Below are positions 46,791 through 56,872 of a stretch of 64,000 nt of DNA, in pieces. The notes under the pieces were generated by a model that searched no databases, had not been told where the DNA came from, and was given only the letters and a program-made list of their open reading frames with translations. Every line of letters begins with the position of its first letter. Position 1 is the stretch's first letter. This DNA comes from Lunularia cruciata (taxonomy: Eukaryota; Streptophyta; Marchantiopsida; Lunulariales; Lunulariaceae): positions 57,037,665 to 57,101,664 of the forward strand of contig OX419757.1 of the NCBI GenBank assembly GCA_948567375.1, given 5' to 3'. A program made the position numbers and the translations under genes.

Positions 46791-47047
46791 CCTATTCTTG
46801 TTGAGAAGAGGTGAGATCAATTTGCAAAAGATGGGCATAGAGGTAAACACAACTTATATGTTGACTAAACTTGTTCTTGTTGAGAAGAAGTGAGATCAAT
46901 TTGCAAAAGATGGGCATAGAGGTAAACACAACTGATATGTTGACTAAACCTATTCTTGTTGAGAAGAGGTGAGATCAATTTGCAAAAGATGGGCAGAGAG
47001 GTAAACACAGCTGATATGTTGACTTAACATGTACTTGTTGAGAAGTT
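46732..47047. repeat. 79 bp tandem repeat, four copies, at the end of C1 RNase H
   Basis: Units begin GTGAGATCAATTTGC at 46732, 46811, 46890 and 46969, spacing exactly 79. They are nearly identical, with a handful of changes in total. Each carries the terminal copia coding words for MGIEVNTADMLTKP. The unit length is not a multiple of three. Confidence 0.95.
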
Positions 47048-47167
47048 CAAGTTATTCATGAACTTTGTAAAAGACCGAAACCGAGGAGAGAAATAGGAGA
47101 ATGGAAACTCACATTGGGACACTTGAATGAGGGAAAACTCCAAATCCCTAGCATGAGCTTCGGCTTT

Positions 47168-47178
47168 GGTATTTATAG
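47168..47178 (-). promoter_or_regulatory. G2 TATA box
   Basis: CTATAAATACC on the minus strand, conserved in all G2 LTRs here and placed between the palindrome-rich U3 and U5. Confidence 0.75.
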
Positions 47179-47194
47179 GTAGCATACAAGACTC

Positions 47195-47420
47195 TTGAAG
47201 CTTCTCAAGAAGCTTCCTTGAGCCACTTTCTTGGAGTGCAAGCCAAGTTAACCAGGAAGCTTCTCAAGAAGCTTTCTTCTAGAAGCTGCCTACTTGGCGT
47301 GCAAGCTAAGCTAGTTAGAAGCTTATAGAAGCTTCCTTCTAGAAACTACCTGCTTAGGGCACAAGTTAACTAGTTGGGAAGCTCCCAAAGAAGCTTCTTA
47401 GATGCTTCTAGAATATTCTA
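47195..47420 (-). promoter_or_regulatory. Cluster of heat-shock-element-like modules in G2 U3
   Basis: Perfect three-unit element TTCTAGAATATTC at 47406-47418 (TTCnnGAAnnTTC). A four-unit element GAAGCTTATAGAAGCTTC at 47318-47335 is perfect but for one base. More GAAnnTTC pairs lie at about 47197-47216 and 47256-47275. All lie upstream of the TATA box in element orientation. The same modules occur in the partner LTR (52611-52623 and 52523-52540) and in the solo LTR (57861-57873 and 57945-57962). Heat-shock factor binding is inferred from the consensus only. Confidence 0.6.
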
Positions 47421-47422
47421 GG

Positions 47423-48589
47423 CTATTTTGTCTTATTATCTATTTTGTAAGCCCGACTAACTTCGTCACTAAACTCCATATTGTTACATATTCCCCTACT
47501 GCTAGTTGGTGACGTCCTTGTCGCCAGTGAAGCTTCAAATTCCTTGATGGCCGTCTGTACATTTTGGAGGTGGGAAAGAGGTTCCCATGTGGCATCATGA
47601 AGGGGATACCCTTTCCAAAGGACCTTGTACTCCGTATGTTGGCGACGGCCTTGTTGAATATGGCAACACGTAATGATACAATCAACTTTGTACTCCTCAT
47701 GATCATTGATAGGGACAGGAAGAGGAGGAGGTTGGACTCGAGAGGAAAAGGACGAGGGGTTAGGAACAAAGGGTTTCAACTTGGAAACATGAAAGACAAG
47801 ATGGATACGCATGTGATAAGGCAAGGCAAGTCGATAAGCAACAGGAGAGACAATGTGGGTGATATCAAAGGGTCCTATCCAATTAGGAACTTGTGTATGA
47901 ACTTGGGTATCAAGTGGGAGAGAGAGGTTACTAGAGGATAACATGACTTTATCACCAACTTCAAAGGTGAGATCACAACGATGGTAGTCCGCATATTGTT
48001 TTTGGCAATTTTGAGCAACAAGGAGGTCAGACTTGGCTTGTTGGAGAGATTGAGATATTGTGGTCAAGAATGTGGAAGTATGAGGAACCTGAGAGGGAGG
48101 GGGAGCAAGAAGAGAATTTGGAACAAGCAGATCTTGGCCAAAATTAAGAAAGAAGGGAGAAAATTTGGTGCTTGCATGTTTGGAATTGTTGTAGGCAAAT
48201 TTTGCAGCTGCAAGACATTTATCCCAATTGGTATGGTGGACATTGACAAAGGCCCGTAACATATCCTCCAATGTTCAATTTGCATGTTTGGTTTGTCCAT
48301 CAATTTGAGGATGATAGGCCATGGACAAAGAAAGCTTGGTGCCAAGTATCTGGAAGAGTGCTTGCCAAAACTTCCTGGTAAATTGAAGATCACGGTTGGA
48401 GATGAGTACACGTGGCATCCCATGATGCTTGAAGACATTGTCAAAGTAGATTTGTGCTAAGGTTGGAGCATCCATGGTATCACAGGTTGGTGCCAAGTGG
48501 ATTTGCTTACTAAGCTTATCCACAAACACCACAATTGCGGTGTGTCCTTGTTTTGTCTTTGGCAAGGATGTGATGAGATCTAAGCTCAC
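47423..48589 (-). pseudogene. G2 integrase core and chromodomain
   Basis: MSLDLITSLPKTKQGHTAIV and FVDKLSKQIHLAPT (48480-48589), VLISNRDLQF near 48395 and the AYHPQIDGQTK block near 48300 cover the catalytic core. FAYNNSKHASTKFSPFFLNF follows at about 48140-48200 and the GPFDITHIVSPVAYRLALPY block at about 47810-47890. The chromodomain is YKVLWKGYPLHDATWEPLSH near 47570-47640. The frame then runs into the LTR. Chromovirus layout as in G1 but clearly a different family. Confidence 0.92.
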
Positions 48590-48694
48590 ATGCTCCTTGT
48601 GAGTGGATGGAATGGCAAGTGGTTGAAGGAGTCCACTCGGCTTCTGGTTGCTAGCCTTGTTACGTTAGCAACTCTCACATGATTGGACAAAGTC

Positions 48695-50659
48695 TCAAAC
48701 ATCTCGTGTCATGTTGGGCCACCACCATTGGTGTTGGAGGGTGCCCAAGGTCTTGTCCACTCTTATGTGACCAGTTATTGGTAAATCATGGGCTTCTTGG
48801 ATGCACACAAGTCGAAGATCACTTTTGGCTGGAACATAGATCTGGTCTGCATGGAATAAAAGGCCTTCCTTGAAGGAGAAGGTGTTGTACTCCTTGTCGC
48901 ATGTTGTTAGACAACCATGTACCATTTGGAAGAAGGGATCTTGTTGTAGAGCTGATTGAAACTCATTATGGACCTTAGGGTCAATGGACACCGTTGTAAT
49001 TGCCACTGTGATGAGAGGAAGAGCCTTCAAATCAGGTCGTCGTGATAGAGCATCAAGGATGACATGGAACCGACCTAGTTTGTACTCAAGTTTGATGTCA
49101 AACAATTGGAGTTGCTCTTCCCATTGATGATGCCGACTCTTCATGTGCTCCAAGTGTAAGGTCTGCAACAAATCAATTTGCATGATCACTTGTTTCCCCA
49201 AGAGATAATGCCTCCATACCTTGGTGGCATATACCATTGCAACTTGTTCCCGATCTTGAGCAGAGTAATTTCTTTCAGCTGTATTTAGTCGGTGAGACAC
49301 AAAGGCAATAGGATGTAGTCCATTTGGAAATTCTTGTTGCAACACAACTCCAATTGCAAAGTTAGAAGCATCAAAATCAACCACACAAGGTAGTTGAGGA
49401 TCATATGGTTGAAGAATGGGTCTTGAAGACACCATATGCTTTAGCTTTTGGAATGCTTCTTCATGCTTGGTGGTCCACTGGAAGCTTGAGTTCTTTCCCA
49501 AGAGGTCAGTCAATGGTGTAGCCACGTGAGCATAATAGTGGATGAACCATCGGTAAAAACTGGCCAATTCATTGAATGCTCGTACTTCTATAGCATCCTT
49601 TAGGGTAGGCCAATCAGTAATGGCCTTGATCTTCTCTTCTTCCATCTTGATTTCCTCTGATGAGATCTTATGACCCAAGAAGGTAACCTCCTTCTGCCAA
49701 AAAGCACACTTTGACTTCTTGCAGTAAAATTTCCACTCTCATAGTCATCTTATGACTTCTCGCAAATGATTCACGTGTTCTGCCTCTGTCCTACTATAGA
49801 TTAAGATATCATCTAAGAACACCACCATGGACCAATCCAATAGTCCATCCAACATCCGATGCATTTGATCCATGAAGACTGCTGGAGCATTAGTGAGTCC
49901 GAAAGGTAGAACTCTCCACTCGAAATGTCCATACCTAGTGCGAAAGGCAGTCTTTTGCACGTCCTCTCCTTCAATAGGAATTTGCCAATAGCCGCTACAA
50001 AGATCCAACTTGGAAAAGTAGCGTGCTCCACTTAGTTGATCAAGCAGGTCATTGATCCAAGGCAAGGGATATGCATTCTTCAAGGTTTGCTTATTGAGTC
50101 CACGGTAATCAATACAGAAACAAAGTCCTCCATCCTTCTTTGGAACAAATAGTACCGGTGCTTCCCAAGAAGAGGTACTATGTCGTATGAAATCCTTCTC
50201 CAACAACTTTGTAAGTGTTGTTTGCAACTCCTCTAACTCCTTTGGTGAGAGCCAATAGATTGGTCTTCTCACTGGAGTACTCCTTGGCAATAACTCGATC
50301 TTGAAGGGCATACCTCTATCGGAGGGTAATCCCTTTGGCAGATCATCCGGAAACACATCTGCAAACTCCTGAACTATCCAATCAACCATTGCTTGATGAG
50401 GCTCTTGGACCTCCTTAGATTGTTCTTGTGCAATCGGCTTGATCCACACCGCAAATACAGACTTATCTTCCTCCAAAGCTTGCTCTATGGCCGCTTCATT
50501 AACAAACTTCCCTTCCAAGGACTCATCTCTCTTCCAAGCTTGCTCCATGGTTGCCTTCTTGGCAAACTTCCCATCTTGGGACTCATCTCCCTTCCAGATT
50601 TGCTCTATGGCTACCTTCTTGACAAACTTCCCATCTTGGGACTGACTATTCTTAGACAT
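48695..50659 (-). pseudogene. G2 reverse transcriptase, RNase H and integrase zinc-binding segment
   Basis: The RT frame 49745-50659 has a charged repeated N-part ([36 protein letters not shown]; three ~21-residue repeats at about 50490-50650). It continues with [49 protein letters not shown] and the intact active-site box [11 protein letters not shown] (about 49785-49815). RNase H (48695-49678) shows ASFYRWFIHYYAHVATPLT, VDFDASNFAIGVVLQQ and the RNYSAQDREQVAMVYATKVW block. HDLPITGHIRVDKTLGTLQH starts the integrase. Confidence 0.92.
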
Positions 50660-50686
50660 CTTACTCAGAGGTGCCAGACAACCTAA

Positions 50687-51079
50687 TCAAAAATTTCTAC
50701 CTTGGTGTTGTACTTGAATTTGTCGTCGGGTCCAATCGAATTGAACCTTATGATGTTCAAGCCAAGGTAGACCCAGAATGATATCATAGTGTAGAGGTGC
50801 CACTACAAACCTCATACACTCCAAATACTCCTTCCCAATCTTGAAGGTAACAAGATGTGAGGTGCGGAATGCAGAACCCTTTCTACCATCTACTATCATC
50901 AAACTACTTCCAAACACTGGCTTGAAAGGAATACCCAATTCCTTTGCTACTTGCATAGACATGCAATTCTCTAAACTTCCAAAATCAACCAAAATCCTAC
51001 AACCCCAATTAGATATCGTACCTTGCAAGTGAAGCAAACTTGCATAGGTCAAGCCTTCAATCCCATTGGAACTAATCAA
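50687..51079 (-). pseudogene. G2 aspartic protease
   Basis: A retroviral-type aspartic protease region: LVDFGSLENCMSMQVAKELG (around the active-site position of the family) near 50935-51000, and YDIILGLPWLEHHKVQFDW near 50735-50790, the second conserved protease block of Ty3 elements. It lies between gag and RT as expected. Confidence 0.85.
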
Positions 51080-51192
51080 GCTCCCTATAGATGGCTCAAA
51101 ATCTACTACTAGGATTCTTTGTTTCCCTGATCATTTTGTTCCACAAACTCCATCTGGGCAACTTGTCAAGGTCGCCCATTCCTAAGTGGACA

Positions 51193-52011
51193 TTAAGCAA
51201 TGCGATGTCCAACTTGGTGACAATAAAAGCAACCTCTATTTTGTCGTAATCTTTCTCCATCTACTATGCCAAGTGGTCTTCGTTGGATAGCATCAATCTC
51301 CATTGGTACCGGTTCTTCCACTCGTGCGTAGTGTACTGGTAGGCTTTGTGTAGGTTGAGGTCGAGACCAAGTTGTTGCAACCAAGGAATCAAAACGCTCA
51401 GCCAATTGCATGGCTTCTTCTACATTTTGTGGCTCCCGCATGGTCACCTCCAATTTGGTTTGTGACTTCAACCCTCGCACAAATTGATCCAGAACTTCAC
51501 CTTCTTGGATATCTGGAATTTGCATGATGATGTTCTGAAATTGTGTGATGTAGCTTCTCATTGAGGCAATCTGCCTCAACTCTGCCAATTTATCTTGTGC
51601 GGCTCGGGTGGCATTTATAGTTTGAAATTGACCAACTATTGCATCTTTGAATTTTTCCTATGTCAAAATTGGTATAACAATTTGTCGTTCAACTCTTTCT
51701 ACTTGGAATCGCCACCAAAGTTTTACCACGCCATCCAATTGGCTAGAAGCCAAGAGAATTTGTTTCCGCTTGTTTTGAAGATTGGTGGCTTCAAAGTAAC
51801 ATTTGCAGTCAAACACAAAATTCTCCACTGTGCTTGGAAGATTCTTGCCTTCAAATACCTTGGGTTTTGGAAATCGAATGTGATCTTCTCCATCTCGAAC
51901 TGGTGCTCTGTCTATTTGTTCTTGTTGTTGCTGGTCTTGTTCATCCAACAATCGAGTAAGATGCTCGATTTGTTGTTGCATTGCAAGGATAATATCTGGT
52001 ATTGCTGCCAT
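51193..52011 (-). pseudogene. G2 gag
   Basis: N-terminal coiled-coil-like start (QQQIEHLTRLLDEQDQQQQ, 51930-51990), then FPKPKVFEGKNLPSTVENFV and the gag core (LLASSQLDGVVKLWW). LRQIASMRSYITQFQNIIMQ, FVRGLKSQTKLEV and MQLAERFDSLV follow. A CCHC-type zinc knuckle starts CFYCHQVGHRIA near 51195-51235. Typical Ty3 gag with one main interruption between its two open segments. Confidence 0.9.
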
Positions 52012-52266
52012 TGCTACTACTCTATTCCACTACGCTCAATTTATCTAGTTGATTAATACATAGATACAACACGCACACCGTTCTCCATAAGTTACAACTG
52101 GAAGTATCAAGGGTTCCTCTAACACAGTGATCATATGTAGAAAATCTTGCCCAAAGCGCGAGTTGATGAATTGTGTGAAATGATGCTTTGGTAATATCTA
52201 GACATGAAAGTCCCAATGGTTTGGCGGAAGTGGATTTGGTGGTCCATAAATTCCATCCATCCCATT

Positions 52267-52281
52267 CCTGCTCTGATACCA
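52267..52281 (-). promoter_or_regulatory. G2 primer-binding site
   Basis: Minus-strand TGGTATCAGAGCAGG, one base from the 5' LTR; complement of initiator-Met tRNA 3' end. Confidence 0.92.
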
Positions 52282-52282
52282 A

Positions 52283-52693
52283 TGTAAAAGACCAAAACCG
52301 AGGAGAGAAATAAGAGAATGGAAACTCACATTGGGACACTTGAATGAGGGAAAACTCCAAATGCCTAGCATGAGCTTTGGCTTTGGTATTTATAGGTAGC
52401 ATACAAGACCCTAGAAGCTTCTCAAAAAGCTTCCTTGAGCCGCTTTCTTGGAGTGCAAGCCAAGTTAACCAGGAAGCTTCCTTCTAGAAGCCGCCTACTT
52501 GGCGTGCAAGCTAAGCTAGTTAGAAGCTTATAGAAGCTTCCTTCTAGAAGCTACCTGCTTAGGGCGCAAGTTAACTAGTTGGGAAGCTCCCCAAGAAGCT
52601 TCTTAGATGCTTCTAGAATATTCTAGGCTATTTTGTCTTATTATCTACTTTGTAAGCTCGATTAACTTCATTGCTAAACTCCATATTGTTACA
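52283..52693 (-). repeat. G2 5' LTR
   Basis: 411 bp, partner of 47066-47488. TATA box at 52385-52395 and the same heat-shock-like modules (52523-52540, 52611-52623). Confidence 0.95.
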
Positions 52694-52741
52694 AAGTTGC
52701 TCAATGTTCAATGTTGCTTTTTGGGATGATATGGTGGATAC

Positions 52742-52758
52742 AAGAAAAAGGTGGAGAT
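52742..52758 (+). promoter_or_regulatory. C1 polypurine tract
   Basis: AAGAAAAAGGTGGAGAT directly before the 3' LTR, the typical copia plus-strand primer. Confidence 0.85.
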
Positions 52759-52858
52759 TGTTATGTTTGGCTTATTATTAGTGATTGTCTGATCAAGAGC
52801 AAGATCAAACATGATTTGATGAAACATGCAAGGGGTCTTGAGGATGTGTTTACTAACA
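52759..52858 (+). repeat. C1 3' LTR, short form
   Basis: Only 100 bp against 408 bp for the 5' LTR. It shares both ends (TGTTATGTTTGGC and TACTAACA) but not the central part. Confidence 0.88.
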
Positions 52859-54003
52859 ATGTGCTATTAAAGTTGGAACTGCTCCTCCCTTTGTGCAAGT
52901 ATTCTCTCATGCTCAACTAGCCTAGTCTCCCTCTCACTCAAAAGGTACTCCTCTAGCCTAATATGCCCCTCTCTCTCAGTCTCCTCTCATGAGAGTCCAA
53001 CCCATTTTCATCTGTAATGCACATGTGCTCCTCTCCAAGGATACTCAATAGTGATGGCAATAGAGGTGGCTCAACTATCTTTCTCTCTCTAGACTATATG
53101 AATGATCATCATGCCCATGGGTATTGGGTTTTGGTACATCAATACTTTGAGACATATGGGGAGGATCATGAGGAGTGTGATTATCAAGGTGCTCATGGGG
53201 ACTAGACAGTGTAACATCATGAGATGCACATGTACACAAATTTTGACACCATATCAATCCAACAAACAATACCATGAATATAGAGAAGGGTTATTCAAGA
53301 GTTTACAATAACAAAACAATGTATATAAATCTAAAAATTTACAAACATGTACATAGGGTTAGCTAACCTATACTCAGAGGTGCACTTAACTTAAATTAAA
53401 CTCTCACTCACAAGGCTGCTAATCACGTGCAAGCTCTCCCTTGTTTTCCCTCTCGTGAATATAAACCTCCTCCTTTGCACCTCCAATGCTCTATACAATC
53501 TCATCCTTTCTGAGAAGTCCACTCTCCATGAATAAATGAGTGAGAACCTGTCCCCATAGGTCACACAAAAGCATCTACCATTTGGGTGCCCAAGTTGCCT
53601 CTAGACTACAAGAAGCTCTACCTTAATAGCTAACAACATAAGCTTGGCCCAATCATAGTCCACTAGAGTAGATCATGCCATCTTACTCTTCACTATGAGA
53701 ATGATGTTCCCATGCACAACTCTAGGTTGTTGTGCCAGAATAAGTAGTGAACATAAGAGTTGGAAAAGTGGTCTGAATGTTGGATATGCATATCTCCTAC
53801 TTAGATATCTCCTAGCTGTCCTATCTCTCATTGGAAACCAATCTTCCACTTGTGCTCAAGGGCCTTATCTTCCTCCTCTTGATAGTACCTAGTGGCAAAC
53901 CAAATGCTCTATGAATGAGAGATGTGGTCAGAACAAAATCTCTACCATGGACTATCCCTCTATGGATTTCCTTCTCCCAAGTGCATGCAAACTCTATGTG
54001 CAA
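52859..54003 (-). pseudogene. Unrecognised ORF unit, right part (N-terminal side)
   Basis: From about 54003 leftward: FACTWEKEIHRGIVHGRDFV and LIHRAFGLPLG. This resembles the 'HG..F.....I...FGLP' signature of N-terminal segments in plant retroelement-associated ORFs, a resemblance from memory only. At 52860-53000 a heptad-like charged helix (EYLLSERETRLVEHERILAQ) leads into the C1 insertion point. The same kind of helix resumes on the other side at about 40500, which is why I treat the two parts as one interrupted unit. Confidence 0.45.
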
Positions 54004-55500
54004 TGCTATCTACAAACATGTAATCAAATAATCACACAAAAAATTGAAAACTCACACAAAAACATGGAGCCGTGCAAACAAAGCACACTTGCCGTGCAAA
54101 CCAGACATGATGGCCACAATTAGGGTTTATAGTTGCACGACCTTCCTATGATTTTAAAAATTTCAATTAGACTTGGAATTTGACAAATATGTTTGCAACA
54201 AGAAAAAATATATTATCAAGTTATATGAATATATTATCAAGTTATATGAGGCTTGGGATATTTGATGGCAAGGAAAATTTTCAATACCAATGTATCCAAA
54301 TCTATTTCTTGAATAGACTCTACAGCTTCTTGGATTTTATTTTTATCCAACCAGCACCACTTCACGTATGACATGTAATCAACAATCATATAAAACCTGA
54401 TCAATTAGGGTCCTTTGGAGGTCTCTTCCATTTGTTCTATTTCAACATCTCTTTAGTATTCCTCAATTGCCATCTTGCGTATCTTGCTCTTCAATTTTAG
54501 TTTCACTCTATCTTGCTCTTGCTCTGCATGAAACTCAAAATTGCTCCTCTAAATTTGCAATCTTCTTATAGTCCATCTTGCTCTATCTCTCTTGCTCTTG
54601 CTCTAGGTGAAACTCAAAATTGCTCCTCAAAACTCTCAAAATTGGTAGAGTTCTTTCCTCTTTTTCCCTCTTCTCTCTCTCTCTCACTCTCTCACACCCT
54701 CTTGCACACTCTTTCTTGTGAATGCTCTGCCATGGAATTCTTTCTTATCCTCTCTTCTCCCTAATTCTCTCTTTCTTGATTCACACAAGCCTCTCTTGCT
54801 ACAAATGTGTCTTGAATTTAATGTTTCCCACAAGAGAATGCTTTGTCCCAAAATTCTTGCCTATCCTCTATTCTCCTTGATTCTCTTCTCTTTCTTGATT
54901 TTCATAGGCCTCTCCTATTATAAACGTGTCCAACATTTAATGTGTCTCGTTGCAAATGTTAAATGTGTCCCAAACCAATGTCCTCTCTTCTCTTTCTTGA
55001 TTCTTGCACATGGACTCTTGACTAAACTCTTGTATCTTTCTCATTCCTACCTATACTCTCTCAAGCTCCCACACTCTCTCTAGTTTCTATAGCTACACTC
55101 TCTCAACTCTCCTCTCTTCTCTTTCTTGATTTGCACCCGTGGTGAATGCTTTTTGTCCTAAGGCTTTTTATATAAAACACTCTACTCTCTTAATTTCTTG
55201 CAGTCTCTCCCCATGGCTTTTGGAAATCATTTTATGGCCTTTGCCTCACCTAGCTATTCATATTTTCTATTGGTGTATATAATCGCCCCTAAACTCTTTG
55301 TGATCCTTCAACCACCAATGAATCAATATCTATTGTTTTCTAATCCTACCATTCATATATGCTCTTCCGCTAGACATCTGATTTGTGTCGCTCTAGAATT
55401 TATAGATTCCTGACTTTCATGACTCCTTGCTTACCTTAGCAAATGCATATGCACACCGCATATCCCATGCAACCACATTGGTTTACCTTCATAAATGCCC
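54004..55500. repeat. CT-rich, locally duplicated DNA
   Basis: Pyrimidine-rich plus strand. Repeated blocks: TCTTGCTCTTGCTCT...TGAAACTCAAAATTGCTCC (about 54513-54550 and 54592-54630), and a diverged ~130 bp repeat with TTCTCTTTCTTGATT...GCCTCTC (about 54755-54960). No coding signature. Confidence 0.6.
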
Positions 55501-55504
55501 ATGC

Positions 55505-55770
55505 ATACATGAAATTCCACCAAAAATACTCATCTTCTCCTCCCACAATACTCATGCACAACCTTCACAAATGCACCACCCAAAATACTCACCTTCTACT
55601 CCCAAAATACTCATGCATAACCTTCAAATGCACACCCGAGCAACCTTATAGCCCAAAATACTCACCTTCTCTTCCCTAATCATGCACAACCTTCAAATGC
55701 ACACTCAGGCAGCTACACAACCCAAAATACTCACATTCTCTTCTAGAGTACTTGAGCACCACCTTTGCAA
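55505..55770. repeat. Degenerate ~70-80 bp tandem repeat, about four copies
   Basis: CCCAAAATACTCACCTTCT..., CTCATGCACAACCTTCAAATG and CACAC words recur in order roughly every 70-80 bp. Related words return near 56460-56560 (GCCCATGCACCCCATGCAACC). Confidence 0.75.
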
Positions 55771-56690
55771 ATGCACAACTTGTGAGCCAGCTTGTCTCTC
55801 AGTCAGGATGAACCTCTGATGGCTATTATGGTAGCAAACTATGGACTAAGAAGGCAAGGAACCCCAACTCCTTCATACTCCTCCAAGGCTAACACTCCAA
55901 GACTCAAGACATTGCTCACTAGAGAACTCAATGAGAGAGAGATAGTTGCAAATGAAAGGATGATGAGTACCTCCTCACCTCTAGTTTATATACTTGTGAA
56001 ATAATTATGCACCAAAGTTACTAATTATTGGAGTAACTCAAGTTACTAGGCTAAAAGTCAAGTAAAGTCAAAAAGTATAAAGGAATATCTATCCACATTG
56101 GCATTTTCCACTAAGCACGTGATCTTATCTTGCCCCAACCACTAAGTCAAGGATTCCTTTACATGTGCTATCCTTGGACTATAGAAGAATCCAAAACAAA
56201 AAGGCTTACTGGCCCAAGAGTTCTCAACTCTTGCCTCAAAGCCAAACACTTAGGAATAATACAAAGTCAACACACTAGAATCCAAAATAGTGGTGCTCAT
56301 CTTTTCCACTTCCTCTAAAGTAAGGTCTCCTCTATCTTAGCTATGACTAACTTTAGCTAATCATGACTAATGTAGATCCTTCTTTTATCTCTATATAAAT
56401 AATATCTCTCAAGTACTAGTAATACCAAACTAAATATCACAATACTACATACATGCACAAATGGGTGTTACCATTCTAGTTTACCTTTGAAAAATGCCCA
56501 TGCACCCCATGCAACCACACACAACCCACGCATACCACACACACTATGAAAACCCACATGCATACATACCATGCATACACAATAGGTTTACCATTCCAAT
56601 TCAATACAATTATTATGCAATTTATTCAAACACAAGTGCAATGTTTCATTCAACAAATAGAGTGTTCAAGATAGAGTATTCTAATTAAAT
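55771..56690. other. Unassigned DNA
   Basis: A plus-strand open frame at 55792-56004 (NYGLRRQGTPTPSYSSKANT) has no recognised family. The rest is AT/CA-rich with no gene seen. Confidence 0.4.
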
Positions 56691-56694
56691 CAAA

Positions 56695-56845
56695 CTCACT
56701 CAAAGTACATAAACAAAAGAGTAGGTGGAAACCATCTCAAAGTACATAAACAAAGTATTCCAAGTGAATCAAATCACTCAAAGTATATAAACATAAACAT
56801 AAGACTTTGGGTGAATCAAAACATACTCAAAGTCCATACAAATAT
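56695..56845. repeat. CTCAAAGTACATAAACA short tandem-like repeats
   Basis: The word CTCAAAGT(A/C)CATA(A/C)A recurs four times at irregular 40-50 bp spacing. Confidence 0.7.
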
Positions 56846-56872
56846 TCCATGAACATGGAAGTCATATAAATA

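Larger units (their letters stand above)
47066..47488 (-). repeat. G2 3' LTR
   Basis: 423 bp. In element orientation U3 carries a cluster of AGCTTC palindromes and heat-shock-element-like modules, then CTATAAATACC (plus 47168-47178) and the R/U5 part. Confidence 0.95.
47066..52693 (-). mobile_element. Structurally complete Ty3/gypsy chromovirus, family G2
   Basis: A 5.6 kb minus-strand element inserted in C1. LTRs 47066-47488 and 52283-52693 (TGTAAAAGACC...TTGTTACA on plus), polypurine tract 47489-47502, primer-binding site 52267-52281. Gag, protease, RT, RNase H, integrase and chromodomain follow in Ty3 order. Flanking pentamers AACTT and AAGTT form a target duplication with one difference. 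The LTRs differ at about 4% of sites by eye plus one short length difference, mostly transitions. It looks whole in layout but the coding sequence has about six breaks. Best-preserved coding sequence of the window. Confidence 0.95.
40507..52858 (+). mobile_element. Ty1/copia element C1 with two nested insertions
   Basis: Plus-strand copia element. 5' LTR 40507-40914, primer-binding site 40917-40930, gag, protease, integrase, RT and RNase H in copia order, polypurine tract 52742-52758, 3' LTR 52759-52858. Flanking pentamers AAGTG (left) and ATGTG (right) are a target duplication with one difference. Nested inside are the TG...CA insert 41420-43330 (in gag) and the complete G2 element 47066-52693 (between RNase H and the 3' LTR). 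Its own sequence would be ~4.8 kb. The coding frame is broken about ten or more times. Confidence 0.93.

Noticed and set aside
46732-47047. CRISPR-like regular repeats
   Set aside because: Units are contiguous without unique spacers, lie in copia coding sequence, and the DNA is plant-like.
47564-48259. Plus-strand open frames opposite the G2 integrase
   Set aside because: They are antisense shadows of a clearly recognisable integrase/chromodomain on the minus strand.
50393-50686. Plus-strand frame with repeated leucine-rich wording
   Set aside because: Antisense shadow of the charged repeats at the start of the G2 RT frame.
55505-55770. CRISPR-like repeats
   Set aside because: Repeats are degenerate and contiguous, with no spacer/repeat alternation.
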